From: Nocardia rosealba | Lineage (GTDB): Bacteria; Actinomycetota; Actinomycetes; Mycobacteriales; Mycobacteriaceae | Reading direction: 5' to 3' | Assembly: GCF_020216065.1 (NCBI RefSeq) | Contig: NZ_JAIWNA010000003.1 | Location: 324,882 to 388,881, forward strand | DNA: 64,000 nt | Shown here: positions 18,101 through 25,660 of the stretch, in pieces | Layout: every line of letters begins with the position of its first letter | Numbering within the stretch: position 1 is the stretch's first letter | Translations under genes and position numbers: made by a program | The notes under the pieces: generated by a model | The model's input: the letters and a program-made list of their open reading frames with translations, nothing else | Database searches by the model: none | What the model was told of the DNA's origin: nothing

Positions 18101-18126
18101 AGGGAGACATCAGGTTTCGAGCGCAT
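15100..18126 (-). CDS. Membrane/TPR protein with C-terminal CHAT caspase-like protease
   Basis: A 1008-residue protein in three parts. Residues about 85-205 contain several hydrophobic segments (for example VLGRLLLAIGSALATAALC and FPLYLVALMWVAFVALPVL), so it is membrane anchored. Residues about 250-570 are helical repeats of TPR type (AELEFQRALALAKQAEELA, ALQFGDILALTGRQAAAED). Residues about 640-1008 are a CHAT domain with the catalytic pair His850 (LLLTGHVRY) and Cys899 (ILAGCASIG). It overlaps the Clp_N-membrane gene by 17 bp and ends at the edge of the 34-bp palindrome. CHAT proteases activate partner proteins by cleavage, among them bacterial gasdermins; the partner here is probably encoded in the same operon. 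Confidence 0.8.
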   Translation of the reverse strand: MRSKPDVSLWRPGVDDPANMRDWLHRRNRRDADTDIIGFVLPAPLMMAADLSSDRLGARMLAFGLRRMPASIRLAHRYGSTRSRIGLFDCDYAKLTYRLAAPIVLGRLLLAIGSALATAALCGSSTIAIVFGVVAWGMTGWRGKAIFPLYLVALMWVAFVALPVLWVQLGGFFIYRVLRILFASWMTNLMSSMVLASPARFVGRFVLLRALFSTTMSNVLLAVDKSGHDDRIRASFFVDATLTTASPRVKPILLQCAANSAAAELEFQRALALAKQAEELAVHCSGPVRGWCALQFGDILALTGRQAAAEDRWRTAASLLSYRSRTRYWRIEADLRLAQALTSTLSDLGRCTDGLERLCAVRRCALRSASTMLLDRTEFLLLRLMHEADNTASAAEHFETLHAVTQGDIEADASVTEHGRQKLLHAALLVELCDRSDDPAATLERAARLCDGVLGFLSRTHDPLTEANVFALLAAIRSSQNRPDESLANALAALNAVQRVRYQLPTTSWRTAWAGTHAHTYALALRLAAAAGDSRLVAELLEVVRAQAVPLDNNNAGALLRAIFTSLVSDLDLPEADARERGADPVLPNPTILIDGASWVGGLPHRALDLDIELAAMYPGCWYWICCRVDEIIHHAMRSPAGTWHCATTDHRSVEPLLRSLARQLPIHLPGEDFPEQRLHGAVLMTETATTMTREGPAGEVFFQLFGALGRALIPRVLADGLAQPGMDTLVVAPTGALATIPVAALLLADGTAVLTNASVVHVPSIASIARRRAGRGSVPPTHRNTSHVLAVLVPHCAPGQDPDGVNLTHAETTEPPNSKVIRGPLDKAEFAMHLSTLRTASGTLLLTGHVRYREDDASPATMGFVFHDGLLSLRDFYSTTPDGTPTFQLPPRTILAGCASIGIANDVPGDLARTHRIHTPEWLGFAAAALFGGAEHVVCTLFEVPDSSTTRRIDLALVEAMRKGHDPARSLRDIQLRELRRWESGDEGGSLALASLAYAYVGLGHTT

Positions 18127-19162
18127 CGCTGGTCGACCTTCTGGTTAGCCGGTGGGTAATTCGGTTGTTCACACCGCGATAGTTGATGCGGCGGTCCGAA
18201 CGGAGCGCGCGCAGGGTCAGGGCCGGGTCCGCCACTGCGCCGCGAACCTGGATCAACCCGAGCCGCTCCTCGAAGACGTCGCACAGCCGATAAGCGGCGA
18301 CCAGGAGCACGGGCCAGGTCGGTATTCCTAGTACGACGGCGAGGGTCACGACACCGAGATCTACTGCCAGGCGGAATACCAGGGGGAATTGGTCCCGGCG
18401 GACCAGACAGCCGAGCCAGATCAGTGCGAGGGGAGTGGCGGTGACGGCGCCGTACACCGTTGCTCCGAGCAATACCACCGACGCGACCAACTCCGCGATC
18501 ATGACGAGCATGTGCAGCCGGATCACATGCCGCTGAATCGGAGAACTCATCTGACCAGCACCGGCCAATTGGGACCTCGACATCATCGATGTGTACGTGC
18601 GAAAGGGTTCGTCGCGGCTTTCAACGGCATCGAACACATGGGTGCTCGGCCGGTCGTGGCGACGGGCCGACAGAATCGGCCCCGCCGACTCGACGGGACG
18701 GTCTGCTGGTGCCACCGAGCGGCGGACTGCCAGCGCGGTGCGGAGAATGTCGTTCGTCGTCGCGCCGAATTGCCCGACCACCGTGGACATTTCCGGCTGT
18801 TCGAGACACGCCAGCAGTAGATGGGATGTGTCCGCGCTGCGGTCACCTGTGCGTGCGGCCCAGTACGGCAGGCGGTCGAGGACGGCTTGTGCGGCGTCGG
18901 TGAGACCGACATCGCCGGATCGGGAGCCGAATCGGGTCGACAGCGCTACTAGTTCGAGATGGTCCTGCTCGGTGAACGCGCGGTCGATGCCGAGCCGGTG
19001 GAGCACCGAACGGCACCTCGTTCCCGGCTCGGCGCCCACCACGACGGCGAGGAACAGCTCCTCGGGTCCGACCAGTTGCTCGCCTTCGCAGGCGATGCAC
19101 TGAGCGAGCCGGATCGCTTCGCCGAGGCCGACGGTGCGGGGGAAGTGCGCCGGGGCGGTCAT
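18110..19162 (-). CDS. Clp N-domain membrane protein without ATPase
   Basis: A 350-residue protein. Residues about 12-70 and 87-145 are the two Clp_N (ClpA/C N-terminal) repeats (LGEAIRLAQC...GPEELFLAVV and LTDAAQAVLDRL...DTSHLLLACLE). No AAA+ module or Walker motif follows. Instead a linker leads to hydrophobic segments around 230-300 (HMLVMIAELVASVVLLGATV, LVFRLAVDLGVVTLAVVLGI), so the peptide-binding domain is tethered to the membrane. ATG 19162 overlaps the stop of the upstream gene (ATGA) and the end overlaps the CHAT gene. It may serve as a receptor or adaptor for the CHAT protease; this is inferred only from context. Confidence 0.7.
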   Translation of the reverse strand: MTAPAHFPRTVGLGEAIRLAQCIACEGEQLVGPEELFLAVVVGAEPGTRCRSVLHRLGIDRAFTEQDHLELVALSTRFGSRSGDVGLTDAAQAVLDRLPYWAARTGDRSADTSHLLLACLEQPEMSTVVGQFGATTNDILRTALAVRRSVAPADRPVESAGPILSARRHDRPSTHVFDAVESRDEPFRTYTSMMSRSQLAGAGQMSSPIQRHVIRLHMLVMIAELVASVVLLGATVYGAVTATPLALIWLGCLVRRDQFPLVFRLAVDLGVVTLAVVLGIPTWPVLLVAAYRLCDVFEERLGLIQVRGAVADPALTLRALRSDRRINYRGVNNRITHRLTRRSTSDALET

Positions 19163-19899
19163 GGATCGACCGATTGTGCGGTTTCTTCGAGCGCTGTGGG
19201 CCACCGTAGCGGCACCAGGCCCGCGTCGCCTGCGTCGTTTCGGAACTTCAGATACGTGTTGCCGCCCAGCCGTTTCCGCAACTGCACGGCATTGAACAAG
19301 GGAGTAGACGTTTCCGGTGCGATCAGATTGACTGCCAGCCCCGCCCGGCTGGTCACCGTCAGCCGGGCGGCGGCCCGGGCGATGGGGACCGGCCCACCGG
19401 TGGCTTCGAGTCGCAACCCGACTGTGGCGTCGCGCTCGTCGGATACGAAGACAACAGCGGGGCCGGTCCGCAGAACTTTGTGGACCACAAGGTATTCGGG
19501 TGGCCATTGCCGTTGGGCGTATCTCTGCTTCAACTCGCCTTCGAGTAGGTGCAAGTCGGCGATGGTCAGCTCATATGTGTCGTCCGCCTGGAGGAAGGTT
19601 GCTCCGCTGCCGCCGAAGTTGATGGTGAGGGAACTGAACAACACGCCTGCAGCGTCGAGGTCGGTGGTTTCGTTGACCCGAACCGTCCGCGCGGACGAGT
19701 AGTCTAGATGTCCTTTATGACCCGGCTGGTTGAGCGTGTACTGAATGCCCAGGGCCGCGAGCGTTGTCACCTTCTCGAACCTGCCCTCGACAAGGACGCC
19801 GACATCGCCCGGCTCTACCAGGCCCGAGGGTAGCCACGTCGACAGGAAGCCGAAACGTTCGTGCATTTCCGATGCGTATTGCTGGTACACGGCGTCCAT
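19159..19899 (-). CDS. Unknown 246-residue protein, first gene of CHAT operon (gasdermin-like?)
   Basis: I do not recognise this family with confidence. There is no signal peptide, no membrane helix and no Cys; it is predicted to be mixed beta/alpha. Landmarks are WLPSGLVEPGDVGVLVEGRF near residue 22, IADLHLLEGEL near 113, YLVVHKVLRTGPAVVFVSD near 136 and STPLFNAVQLRKRL near 208. Size, the position next to a CHAT protease, and the pattern of a hydrophobic start, a VxxVLR strand and a late FxAVxL strand recall bacterial gasdermins. The N-terminal Cys that is palmitoylated in many of those is absent. GAGGGGATC precedes ATG 19899. It is coupled to the next gene by ATGA. Other options are a CHAT substrate of another type or a sensor. 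Confidence 0.6.
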   Translation of the reverse strand: MDAVYQQYASEMHERFGFLSTWLPSGLVEPGDVGVLVEGRFEKVTTLAALGIQYTLNQPGHKGHLDYSSARTVRVNETTDLDAAGVLFSSLTINFGGSGATFLQADDTYELTIADLHLLEGELKQRYAQRQWPPEYLVVHKVLRTGPAVVFVSDERDATVGLRLEATGGPVPIARAAARLTVTSRAGLAVNLIAPETSTPLFNAVQLRKRLGGNTYLKFRNDAGDAGLVPLRWPTALEETAQSVDP

Positions 19900-19989
19900 G
19901 GGCGGATCCCCTCGCTCGGTGTGGCCCCACGCAGAGAATCGCAGGCGAAGACCGTGCTGTTACGCGAAGCGAGAGAATCGGTTTGAGTC

Positions 19990-20017
19990 TGCATAGGTGA
20001 AATCCATTGCTGTGCAA
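19990..20017 (-). promoter_or_regulatory. Candidate promoter of the CHAT operon
   Basis: On the minus strand, TTGCAC (-35), a 16-bp spacer and TATGCA (-10) lie about 90 bp upstream of the first gene. No operator-like repeat was seen near it. Confidence 0.4.
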
Positions 20018-20056
20018 CACTAACGGAGTTCTTCTGGCTCTGCAGCGGTCTGGATA

Positions 20057-21322
20057 TCAGTCGTGCAGGTATTTGTGGACGAGCATCACGGCCATGGAAC
20101 CCTCGCCGACAGCGGCGGCCACCCGGTGTCCGGTGAAGGCGCGGACATCGCCTGCGGCGAAGACGCCGGGGACGGTGGTTTCCAGGTGGAGGGGTGCGCG
20201 GGAGAGGGGCCACGGGGAGGAATCGCCGGTGACGGTGGCGATGTCGGGGCCGGTGAGGAGGTAGCCCTTGGCGTCGCGGGCGAAGGCGGGGCCGAGCCAG
20301 GTGGTTGCGGGGTCGGCGCCGATGAAGGCGAACAGCCAGGTGGCGGGGACTTCTTCCAGTGCGCCGGTGCTGCGGGTGCGCAGGGTGAGGCGTTCGAGGT
20401 GGGTGTTGCCCGCGGCGGCTGCGATCTCGGTGTCGAGGCGGACCTCGATGCGTGGGTTCGCCTCGATCTGCTCGGTGAGGTAGGCCGACATCTCGGCGGT
20501 CAGCGACGAGCCGCGAATCAGCATGATCACCCGGGCCGCATCTTCGGCGAAGTAGATCGCCGCCTGCCCGGCCGAGTTCGCGCCGCCGACGATGTACACC
20601 ACGGACCCCGCGCACAGCGGTGCCTCGGTGAGCGCCGAGAAGTAGTACACGCCGCGCCCGGCGAACTGGTCGACGCCGGGTGCGTCGAGGGTGCGGAACG
20701 TGGCGCCGGTCGCGATGATCACCGATTTCGCCGACACCTCGAGGCCGCCCGTGCACCGCACGGTGAAGCCGTTCGGAGTGACGTCGAGTTGGTCGGCGCA
20801 GGAACTGATCACCAGTTCGGCGCCGAACTTGCCCGCCTGCCGCCGTGCGCGATCGGTGAGCTGGGCACCGGAAATGCCGTCGGGGAAACCGAGATAGTTC
20901 TCGATCCGGGAGCTCAGCCCGGCCTGCCCGCCGATCGCCCACCGCTCGAGCGCGACGGTGTGCAACCCCTCCGACGCGCCGTAGACGGCGGCCGCCATTC
21001 CTGCCGGACCGCCGCCGACGATCATCAAGTCGTAGTTGCCCGAGCTGGGTTCGGTGTGTAGTCCGACCCACTGCGCGAGCTGTGCCTCGCCGCTCGGTCG
21101 CAGTGCCCGCCCGGTGGAGTCGATCAAGACGGGCGTGTCCTCGGCGCCGAACCCGTGGGCGGCCAGTAGTCGCCGCGCCTCCGGATCGGCGGGTTGTATC
21201 CAGCGGCAAGCGATTTCGTTGCGGCTGAGGAAGGTCCGGACCGCCGCGCACGCTGGTGACCACAGGTCGCCGACGACGGTGAGCGCCGTGGGTCCGTGCT
21301 CGTCGTGCGAGGTAGAGGCCAT
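20057..21322 (-). CDS. Thioredoxin-reductase-like FAD oxidoreductase with N-terminal thioredoxin-like domain, no CxxC
   Basis: A 421-residue flavoprotein. Residues 1-95 look like a glutaredoxin/thioredoxin-like domain (LTVVGDLWSPACAAVRTFL, then DTPVLID). From 97 there is a TrxR-type FAD domain (YDLMIVGGGPAGMAAAVYGASEG), an NADPH domain (VVYIVGGANSAGQAA) and the closing FAD motif GVFAAGDVR. The redox CATC of true thioredoxin reductases, which should precede the NADPH motif, is replaced by YFSALTEAPLC, with a single Cys. It therefore cannot run the classic dithiol relay. It may reduce another partner, or use Cys25 of the fused domain. Divergent from the unknown gene at 21614. Confidence 0.85.
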   Translation of the reverse strand: MASTSHDEHGPTALTVVGDLWSPACAAVRTFLSRNEIACRWIQPADPEARRLLAAHGFGAEDTPVLIDSTGRALRPSGEAQLAQWVGLHTEPSSGNYDLMIVGGGPAGMAAAVYGASEGLHTVALERWAIGGQAGLSSRIENYLGFPDGISGAQLTDRARRQAGKFGAELVISSCADQLDVTPNGFTVRCTGGLEVSAKSVIIATGATFRTLDAPGVDQFAGRGVYYFSALTEAPLCAGSVVYIVGGANSAGQAAIYFAEDAARVIMLIRGSSLTAEMSAYLTEQIEANPRIEVRLDTEIAAAAGNTHLERLTLRTRSTGALEEVPATWLFAFIGADPATTWLGPAFARDAKGYLLTGPDIATVTGDSSPWPLSRAPLHLETTVPGVFAAGDVRAFTGHRVAAAVGEGSMAVMLVHKYLHD

Positions 21323-21613
21323 TTTTCGAGGGTAGTCCTGGCCGCTGCGACGTCCGGGGAAGCAGGACGTCGAGCATGTCGGCGTGGGTGGTGCCCGCCC
21401 GGCAGATGACGGCGGTCGCCGAGAGATGAGATCGCCGCTGCGGCTTGTCGAGTGGCGACCGATTGTGCATACTCGGCTGATGACGACAAGTGGAAAGGGC
21501 GTCCTCCGCCCGGGCCGTTGAGCCCCTCGCCGGTCCTGGAACCGGCTTCCTGTTCGCTCGATTCCCGCCTCGCCCTCTGGTTACGTGTGCGCGAGTTCGC
21601 CGTCCCACCGACG

Positions 21614-23071
21614 ATGATCGATGCGGCCACCGCTCGGCGTGGTGTCGGTGATTGGGTGGGGGCATGCGCTGCGGCACACGTCGATGCCGATATCGATCTG
21701 CGTGCGCTGGCCCGGAGACACGGCCGTGAACTCGCCGCTCGGGTGCGTACCGATCTGCGGTATCTGGCCCCGGATCTGCTGCGCTGGCACCTGCCGAGAG
21801 TCGCACCCGACGGGTTGCTGCGGCCGGGCCTGACGCTGACGTTGGCCCGATATGCGAGCGAAACATCCAGTGCTCGTGACGGATTCGTGCATCTGGTGGT
21901 GCGGACGGCACCGGCGTGGGCCGATGCCGGTCAGCGCATCAGCCTCGCCATGTGGGACGGCTCCGACACCGCGCCGAGCCTGCACCCGCACCTGCGACCG
22001 AACCGGCGCTATCGACTCGACCTGCACCGCCACCTCTGGGACGCCCGCCGAGCCGGGGAACTGGGGATGCGGTGCGGAGCATCGCCGGGCGGGACCGGTG
22101 ATCCGAGCGTCGCGGCGGGATTCGTCGTCGGCGCGACCTCGGCCGTCGATCCCGGATTGTTCGAAATCGTGCCGCCGAATTGCGCGGTCGAGCAGTGGGC
22201 CACCGAGGCGATCCGGTTGCTTCACGCCGAGCGGCGGCCGATGGTCGCGCGCGCCGGGGCGCAACCGGCGGACTCGGAACGCGCTACGTCCCAGTGGGTA
22301 CTGGTCCGATTCGGCGCTCGACGGCATGCGGTGCTGGAGGTGGAACCCGTACCGACAGCGTCGGGAGAACCGGCGCCGGGGTGGGGTCCGGTCGTGCGAA
22401 TCGTGACGGACCACCCACGCGGCCGCCGGACTGCCTTACCGATCCTGCCCGATGCCGCCACCTGGACACTTCCCGACCTGGACCTCCTGCGCGCCGGTGC
22501 CATCACAGCCGATCGACTCCATCCGCTGGTCGCCGAGGCACTCGTCCCGACCGCGCGTCGGCCGCCGACCCGAACGAGGATCACGAACCATCGGACACAT
22601 CTGGTCGAATGCCGAGGCGAGACGCATCGGATCGGCTTGGTGAACGGGGTGCTCAGCGCACTCGACCACGACCCGGCCGAGATCACGCGGGAGGAACTGC
22701 TGGTGGCCTTGACCGGTGTCGCCCTGCCGTGCCTGCGCGTGATCGATGCGGCGCACCGCCGACCGGACTGGATCAACGGTGTCCGTGAACGTCTCGACCA
22801 CGGCGACACCGCCGGAGCCCTGGCCGTCGTAGAGGACCTGCTCGGCGCGGGTGCCGTGCTGCGGGACGGACCGCTGCGCGACGCCATCGACCGGGCGGCA
22901 CGCCGCCGGATCACCTACGGCCTGTACCGATCCGAGATCTACGCGGGTCTCGGCAAGGACGCCCCGCGCCCCCTCGCCGACCGCCTGCGGCGGGCTGGGC
23001 TGCGCCACGGACGCGACCGCAAGCTCCTCCAGCGCCTGGCCCGCCACGACAACCGCCACGTCCTTTCCTGA
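21614..23071 (+). CDS. Unknown protein preceding the MoxR/VWA pair
   Basis: About 485 residues, rich in Arg, Ala and Asp, with no signal peptide, membrane segment or nucleotide-binding motif, and no recognised domain. The start is uncertain: ATG 21614 (MIDAATARRGVGDWV) begins the ordered-looking part, but the frame is open back to GTG 21452 and no strong ribosome-binding site decides it. The C-terminus (ITYGLYRSEIYAGLG...LRHGRDRKLLQRLAR) is basic and helical. It lies 79 bp upstream of the MoxR-type ATPase in the same direction, so it is probably the third component or client of that ATPase. Confidence 0.6.
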   Translation: MIDAATARRGVGDWVGACAAAHVDADIDLRALARRHGRELAARVRTDLRYLAPDLLRWHLPRVAPDGLLRPGLTLTLARYASETSSARDGFVHLVVRTAPAWADAGQRISLAMWDGSDTAPSLHPHLRPNRRYRLDLHRHLWDARRAGELGMRCGASPGGTGDPSVAAGFVVGATSAVDPGLFEIVPPNCAVEQWATEAIRLLHAERRPMVARAGAQPADSERATSQWVLVRFGARRHAVLEVEPVPTASGEPAPGWGPVVRIVTDHPRGRRTALPILPDAATWTLPDLDLLRAGAITADRLHPLVAEALVPTARRPPTRTRITNHRTHLVECRGETHRIGLVNGVLSALDHDPAEITREELLVALTGVALPCLRVIDAAHRRPDWINGVRERLDHGDTAGALAVVEDLLGAGAVLRDGPLRDAIDRAARRRITYGLYRSEIYAGLGKDAPRPLADRLRRAGLRHGRDRKLLQRLARHDNRHVLS

Positions 23072-23077
23072 CCCTGC

Positions 23078-23108
23078 CGCCGCACGCCGGATTCACCGGC
23101 GTGCGGCG
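23078..23108 (+). terminator. Hairpin between the unknown gene and moxR
   Basis: A 13-bp perfect stem (CGCCGCACGCCGG type arm and its complement) closes the loop ATTCA. There is no T tract. It could attenuate transcription into the ATPase gene or stabilise the upstream message. Confidence 0.45.
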
Positions 23109-23150
23109 AGCTCATCAGGCACCCGATCTCTCAGACCCCCAAGGTGATTC

Positions 23151-24458
23151 ATGACTGTGCACTTTTCCGATCTGTCCACGCAGTATGCCGCGAACCTGAT
23201 GTCCGATCCGGCATTACCCGCCCATCGAGGTGGATCGACCGCACCCCGACCGCACACTGCCCAACTCGATGTCGCCGACGAACTCCTGAACCTGCTCGCC
23301 CGCACCACCACCGAACCACGCCGCAACCCTCAACTCGAGGCGCTCACCCTGGCCGTCGCCGCCGATCTGCCGGTACTGCTGTGGGGTGAACCCGGGATCG
23401 GCAAGACCGCCGCGCTCACCCAGCTCGCCGAATCCCTCGACCTGCCACTCACCACCGTCATCGCGAGTGTGCACGAGCCGTCGGACTTCTCAGGTCTGCC
23501 GATTCCCGGCGCCGACCCGGCCGTCGACGGTGTCCCCATGGCGCCGCCGGACTGGGCGGTGCAGCTCGCGCAAGCCGGACGCGGGCTGCTGTTCCTCGAC
23601 GAATTGTCCACCGCCCCACCGGCCGTGCAAGCGGCGCTGCTGCGGTTGGTGCTCGAACGGCGGGTCGGTGCCTTGCGGCTGCCCCCGGGAGTGCGCATCG
23701 TCGCGGCGGCGAACCCCCGGTCGTCCGCCGCCGACGGCTGGGAACTCAGCCCGCCGCTGGCCAACCGTTTCGTACATCTGCACTGGACCCACGACCCGGA
23801 GGTGGTCGTACGCGGTCTCGGCGGCACCTGGCCGAAGGCGACGCTGCCGCGACTGGACGCCGAAAAGCTGCCGGAGGCAGTCGCTTTCGCGCGCCGATCG
23901 GTGTGTGCGCTCCTCACCGCTCGCCCCGCGCTCGCACATCAGCTGCCGACGACCGAAACACGGCGGGGCGGAGCGTGGGCCTCACCGCGCAGCTGGGAGA
24001 TGACGATGCGGCTGATCGCCTTCGCCACCGCAGCGGGCGCCGACCGCGAGGTCCTCGCACAGCTGATCCGCGGCACCGTCGGTGACGGACCCGGATTCGA
24101 ACTGCTCACCAGCATGGACCGGATGGACCTGCCCGACCCGGAAACCCTGCTCGCCGACCCGGCTGCCGCCGACCTGCCCGAGCGTGGCGATCTGCGCCAG
24201 GTGGTCCTGGACGGGGTCGTCGCCGCCGTCCGCAACCACCCGAACCGGGCGCGATGGGACGCGGCGTGGGCACTGCTGGTGCGGGCCGTCCGGACGGGCG
24301 CCCCGGACCTGGTCGTCGTGCCCGCCACCACCTTGGCCACCCTGCGCCGCGACGACTGGGTGGTGCCCGCCGCGATCGAGGAACTCGCGGGCGTGGTGTC
24401 GATCTCGCAACGCGCGGACCGGGCGGCGGCCCGAGTCGCGGCGAAGGTGAGCCGATGA
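23151..24458 (+). CDS. MoxR-type AAA+ ATPase
   Basis: A 435-residue ATPase. Walker A GEPGIGKT at 79-86, Walker B LLFLDE at 146-151, sensor 1 AAANPR near 186 and an arginine-finger region PPLANRF near 200 are all visible. Residues 1-60 are an extra N-terminal segment. AAGGTGATTC directly precedes ATG 23151. Its stop overlaps the next start (ATGA), so ATPase and VWA protein are made together. MoxR-type ATPases with VWA partners act as chaperone-like remodelling machines; the client here may be the upstream unknown protein. Confidence 0.88.
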   Translation: MTVHFSDLSTQYAANLMSDPALPAHRGGSTAPRPHTAQLDVADELLNLLARTTTEPRRNPQLEALTLAVAADLPVLLWGEPGIGKTAALTQLAESLDLPLTTVIASVHEPSDFSGLPIPGADPAVDGVPMAPPDWAVQLAQAGRGLLFLDELSTAPPAVQAALLRLVLERRVGALRLPPGVRIVAAANPRSSAADGWELSPPLANRFVHLHWTHDPEVVVRGLGGTWPKATLPRLDAEKLPEAVAFARRSVCALLTARPALAHQLPTTETRRGGAWASPRSWEMTMRLIAFATAAGADREVLAQLIRGTVGDGPGFELLTSMDRMDLPDPETLLADPAAADLPERGDLRQVVLDGVVAAVRNHPNRARWDAAWALLVRAVRTGAPDLVVVPATTLATLRRDDWVVPAAIEELAGVVSISQRADRAAARVAAKVSR

Positions 24459-25660
24459 GCGCGGACATCGACAAGCTCTACGCCGCCCGCCTGCATGCGG
24501 TCCGGGCCCGGCCCTACCTGGCCACCGCGCTGTTCGCCCTGCACTTCGTCGAATCGCGGCAGGTGCCGACGATGGGCGTCGACCGGTACTGGCGGTGTTA
24601 TGTCGCACCGGGTTTCGTCGACCGCACACCGGTCGAGGAACTGGCCTCGGTGCTGGTCCACGAGGTCTCGCACCTGCTGCGCGAACACCACGACCGCGGC
24701 GAGCGCTTCGCCCGAGTACACGGGCTGGACGGACCGGCCGAGCAACTGCGCCGCAATATCGCCGCCGACGCCGAGATCAACGACGACGCCTTCGGCGACG
24801 GCCTCGTCGTTCCCGATGGCGCGGTCACACCCGCACGGTTGGGGTTGGCCGAAGGCGAACTGATGGAGGAATACCTGCGGCAGTTCCGCCTCGGCCGCCT
24901 GACCGAGGACATGGCCTGGCTCGACTGCGGCAGCGGTGCCGACGGAGCGGACCGCCCCTGGGATCTCGGCCCCGACGGCGCCGCCGGGCTCGACACCCAG
25001 GAACGCGACGCGGTGCGCTTCCGCGTCGCCCAGGCCATCATCGGCCGACCAGGTGACGCACCCGCGGGCTGGCGGCGCTGGGCGAAGGACGCGCTGCACC
25101 CACCGCAACCCTGGCGCGATCTGCTCGGCGCCGCCCTGCGCTCGGCGGCGACCGCGGGCGCGGGTGCCGACTACCGGTACGGGCGACCGGCCAGGCGCGC
25201 GGCGAGCCTGCCCGGGGTGGTGCTGCCGAGTCTGCGCCGGACACCGCCACGCGTGGGGGTGATCATCGATACGTCGGGGTCGGTCAGCGACGACGAATTG
25301 GGCAGTGCCCTACTGGAAGTCGCCGCGATCACCCGCACCCTCGGCGGCCGCCACGACCTGCTCACCGTGTGGTCGTGCGACGCGGCGGCCCGCATCGCCG
25401 ACCCGGTGTGCCGCGCCGAGGGAATCACCCTGATCGGAGGTGGCGGCACCGACCTGCGGACCGGTTTCACCCGGGCCCTGCGTACCCGACCGGACGTCCT
25501 CGTCGCACTGACCGACGGCCAGACACCGTGGCCGTCGGCGCGCCCGTCCTGCCGAACCGTCGTCGGCCTGTTCCGCCGGGAACGCACTGTGTCGGAGAAC
25601 GATCCGTACTACGCCCCCGACCGACCGCCCGCTTGGGCCAGAGTGGTCCAGATCGGCTGA
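24455..25660 (+). CDS. Metallopeptidase-like plus VWA-domain protein (DUF2201 type)
   Basis: A 401-residue protein with two parts. The N-terminal part carries HEVSH at 69-73, an HExxH zinc site, with His78/His79 close behind. The C-terminal part is a VWA-like domain with the metal-ion-dependent adhesion site DTSGS at 272-276, Thr332 in GGTD, and Asp354 in LTDG. The middle (about 170-260) is a linker. It is translationally coupled to the MoxR-type ATPase. The pair matches the widely seen MoxR/VWA modules; whether the HExxH site cleaves proteins is not known for this family as far as I can say. Confidence 0.85.
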   Translation: MSADIDKLYAARLHAVRARPYLATALFALHFVESRQVPTMGVDRYWRCYVAPGFVDRTPVEELASVLVHEVSHLLREHHDRGERFARVHGLDGPAEQLRRNIAADAEINDDAFGDGLVVPDGAVTPARLGLAEGELMEEYLRQFRLGRLTEDMAWLDCGSGADGADRPWDLGPDGAAGLDTQERDAVRFRVAQAIIGRPGDAPAGWRRWAKDALHPPQPWRDLLGAALRSAATAGAGADYRYGRPARRAASLPGVVLPSLRRTPPRVGVIIDTSGSVSDDELGSALLEVAAITRTLGGRHDLLTVWSCDAAARIADPVCRAEGITLIGGGGTDLRTGFTRALRTRPDVLVALTDGQTPWPSARPSCRTVVGLFRRERTVSENDPYYAPDRPPAWARVVQIG

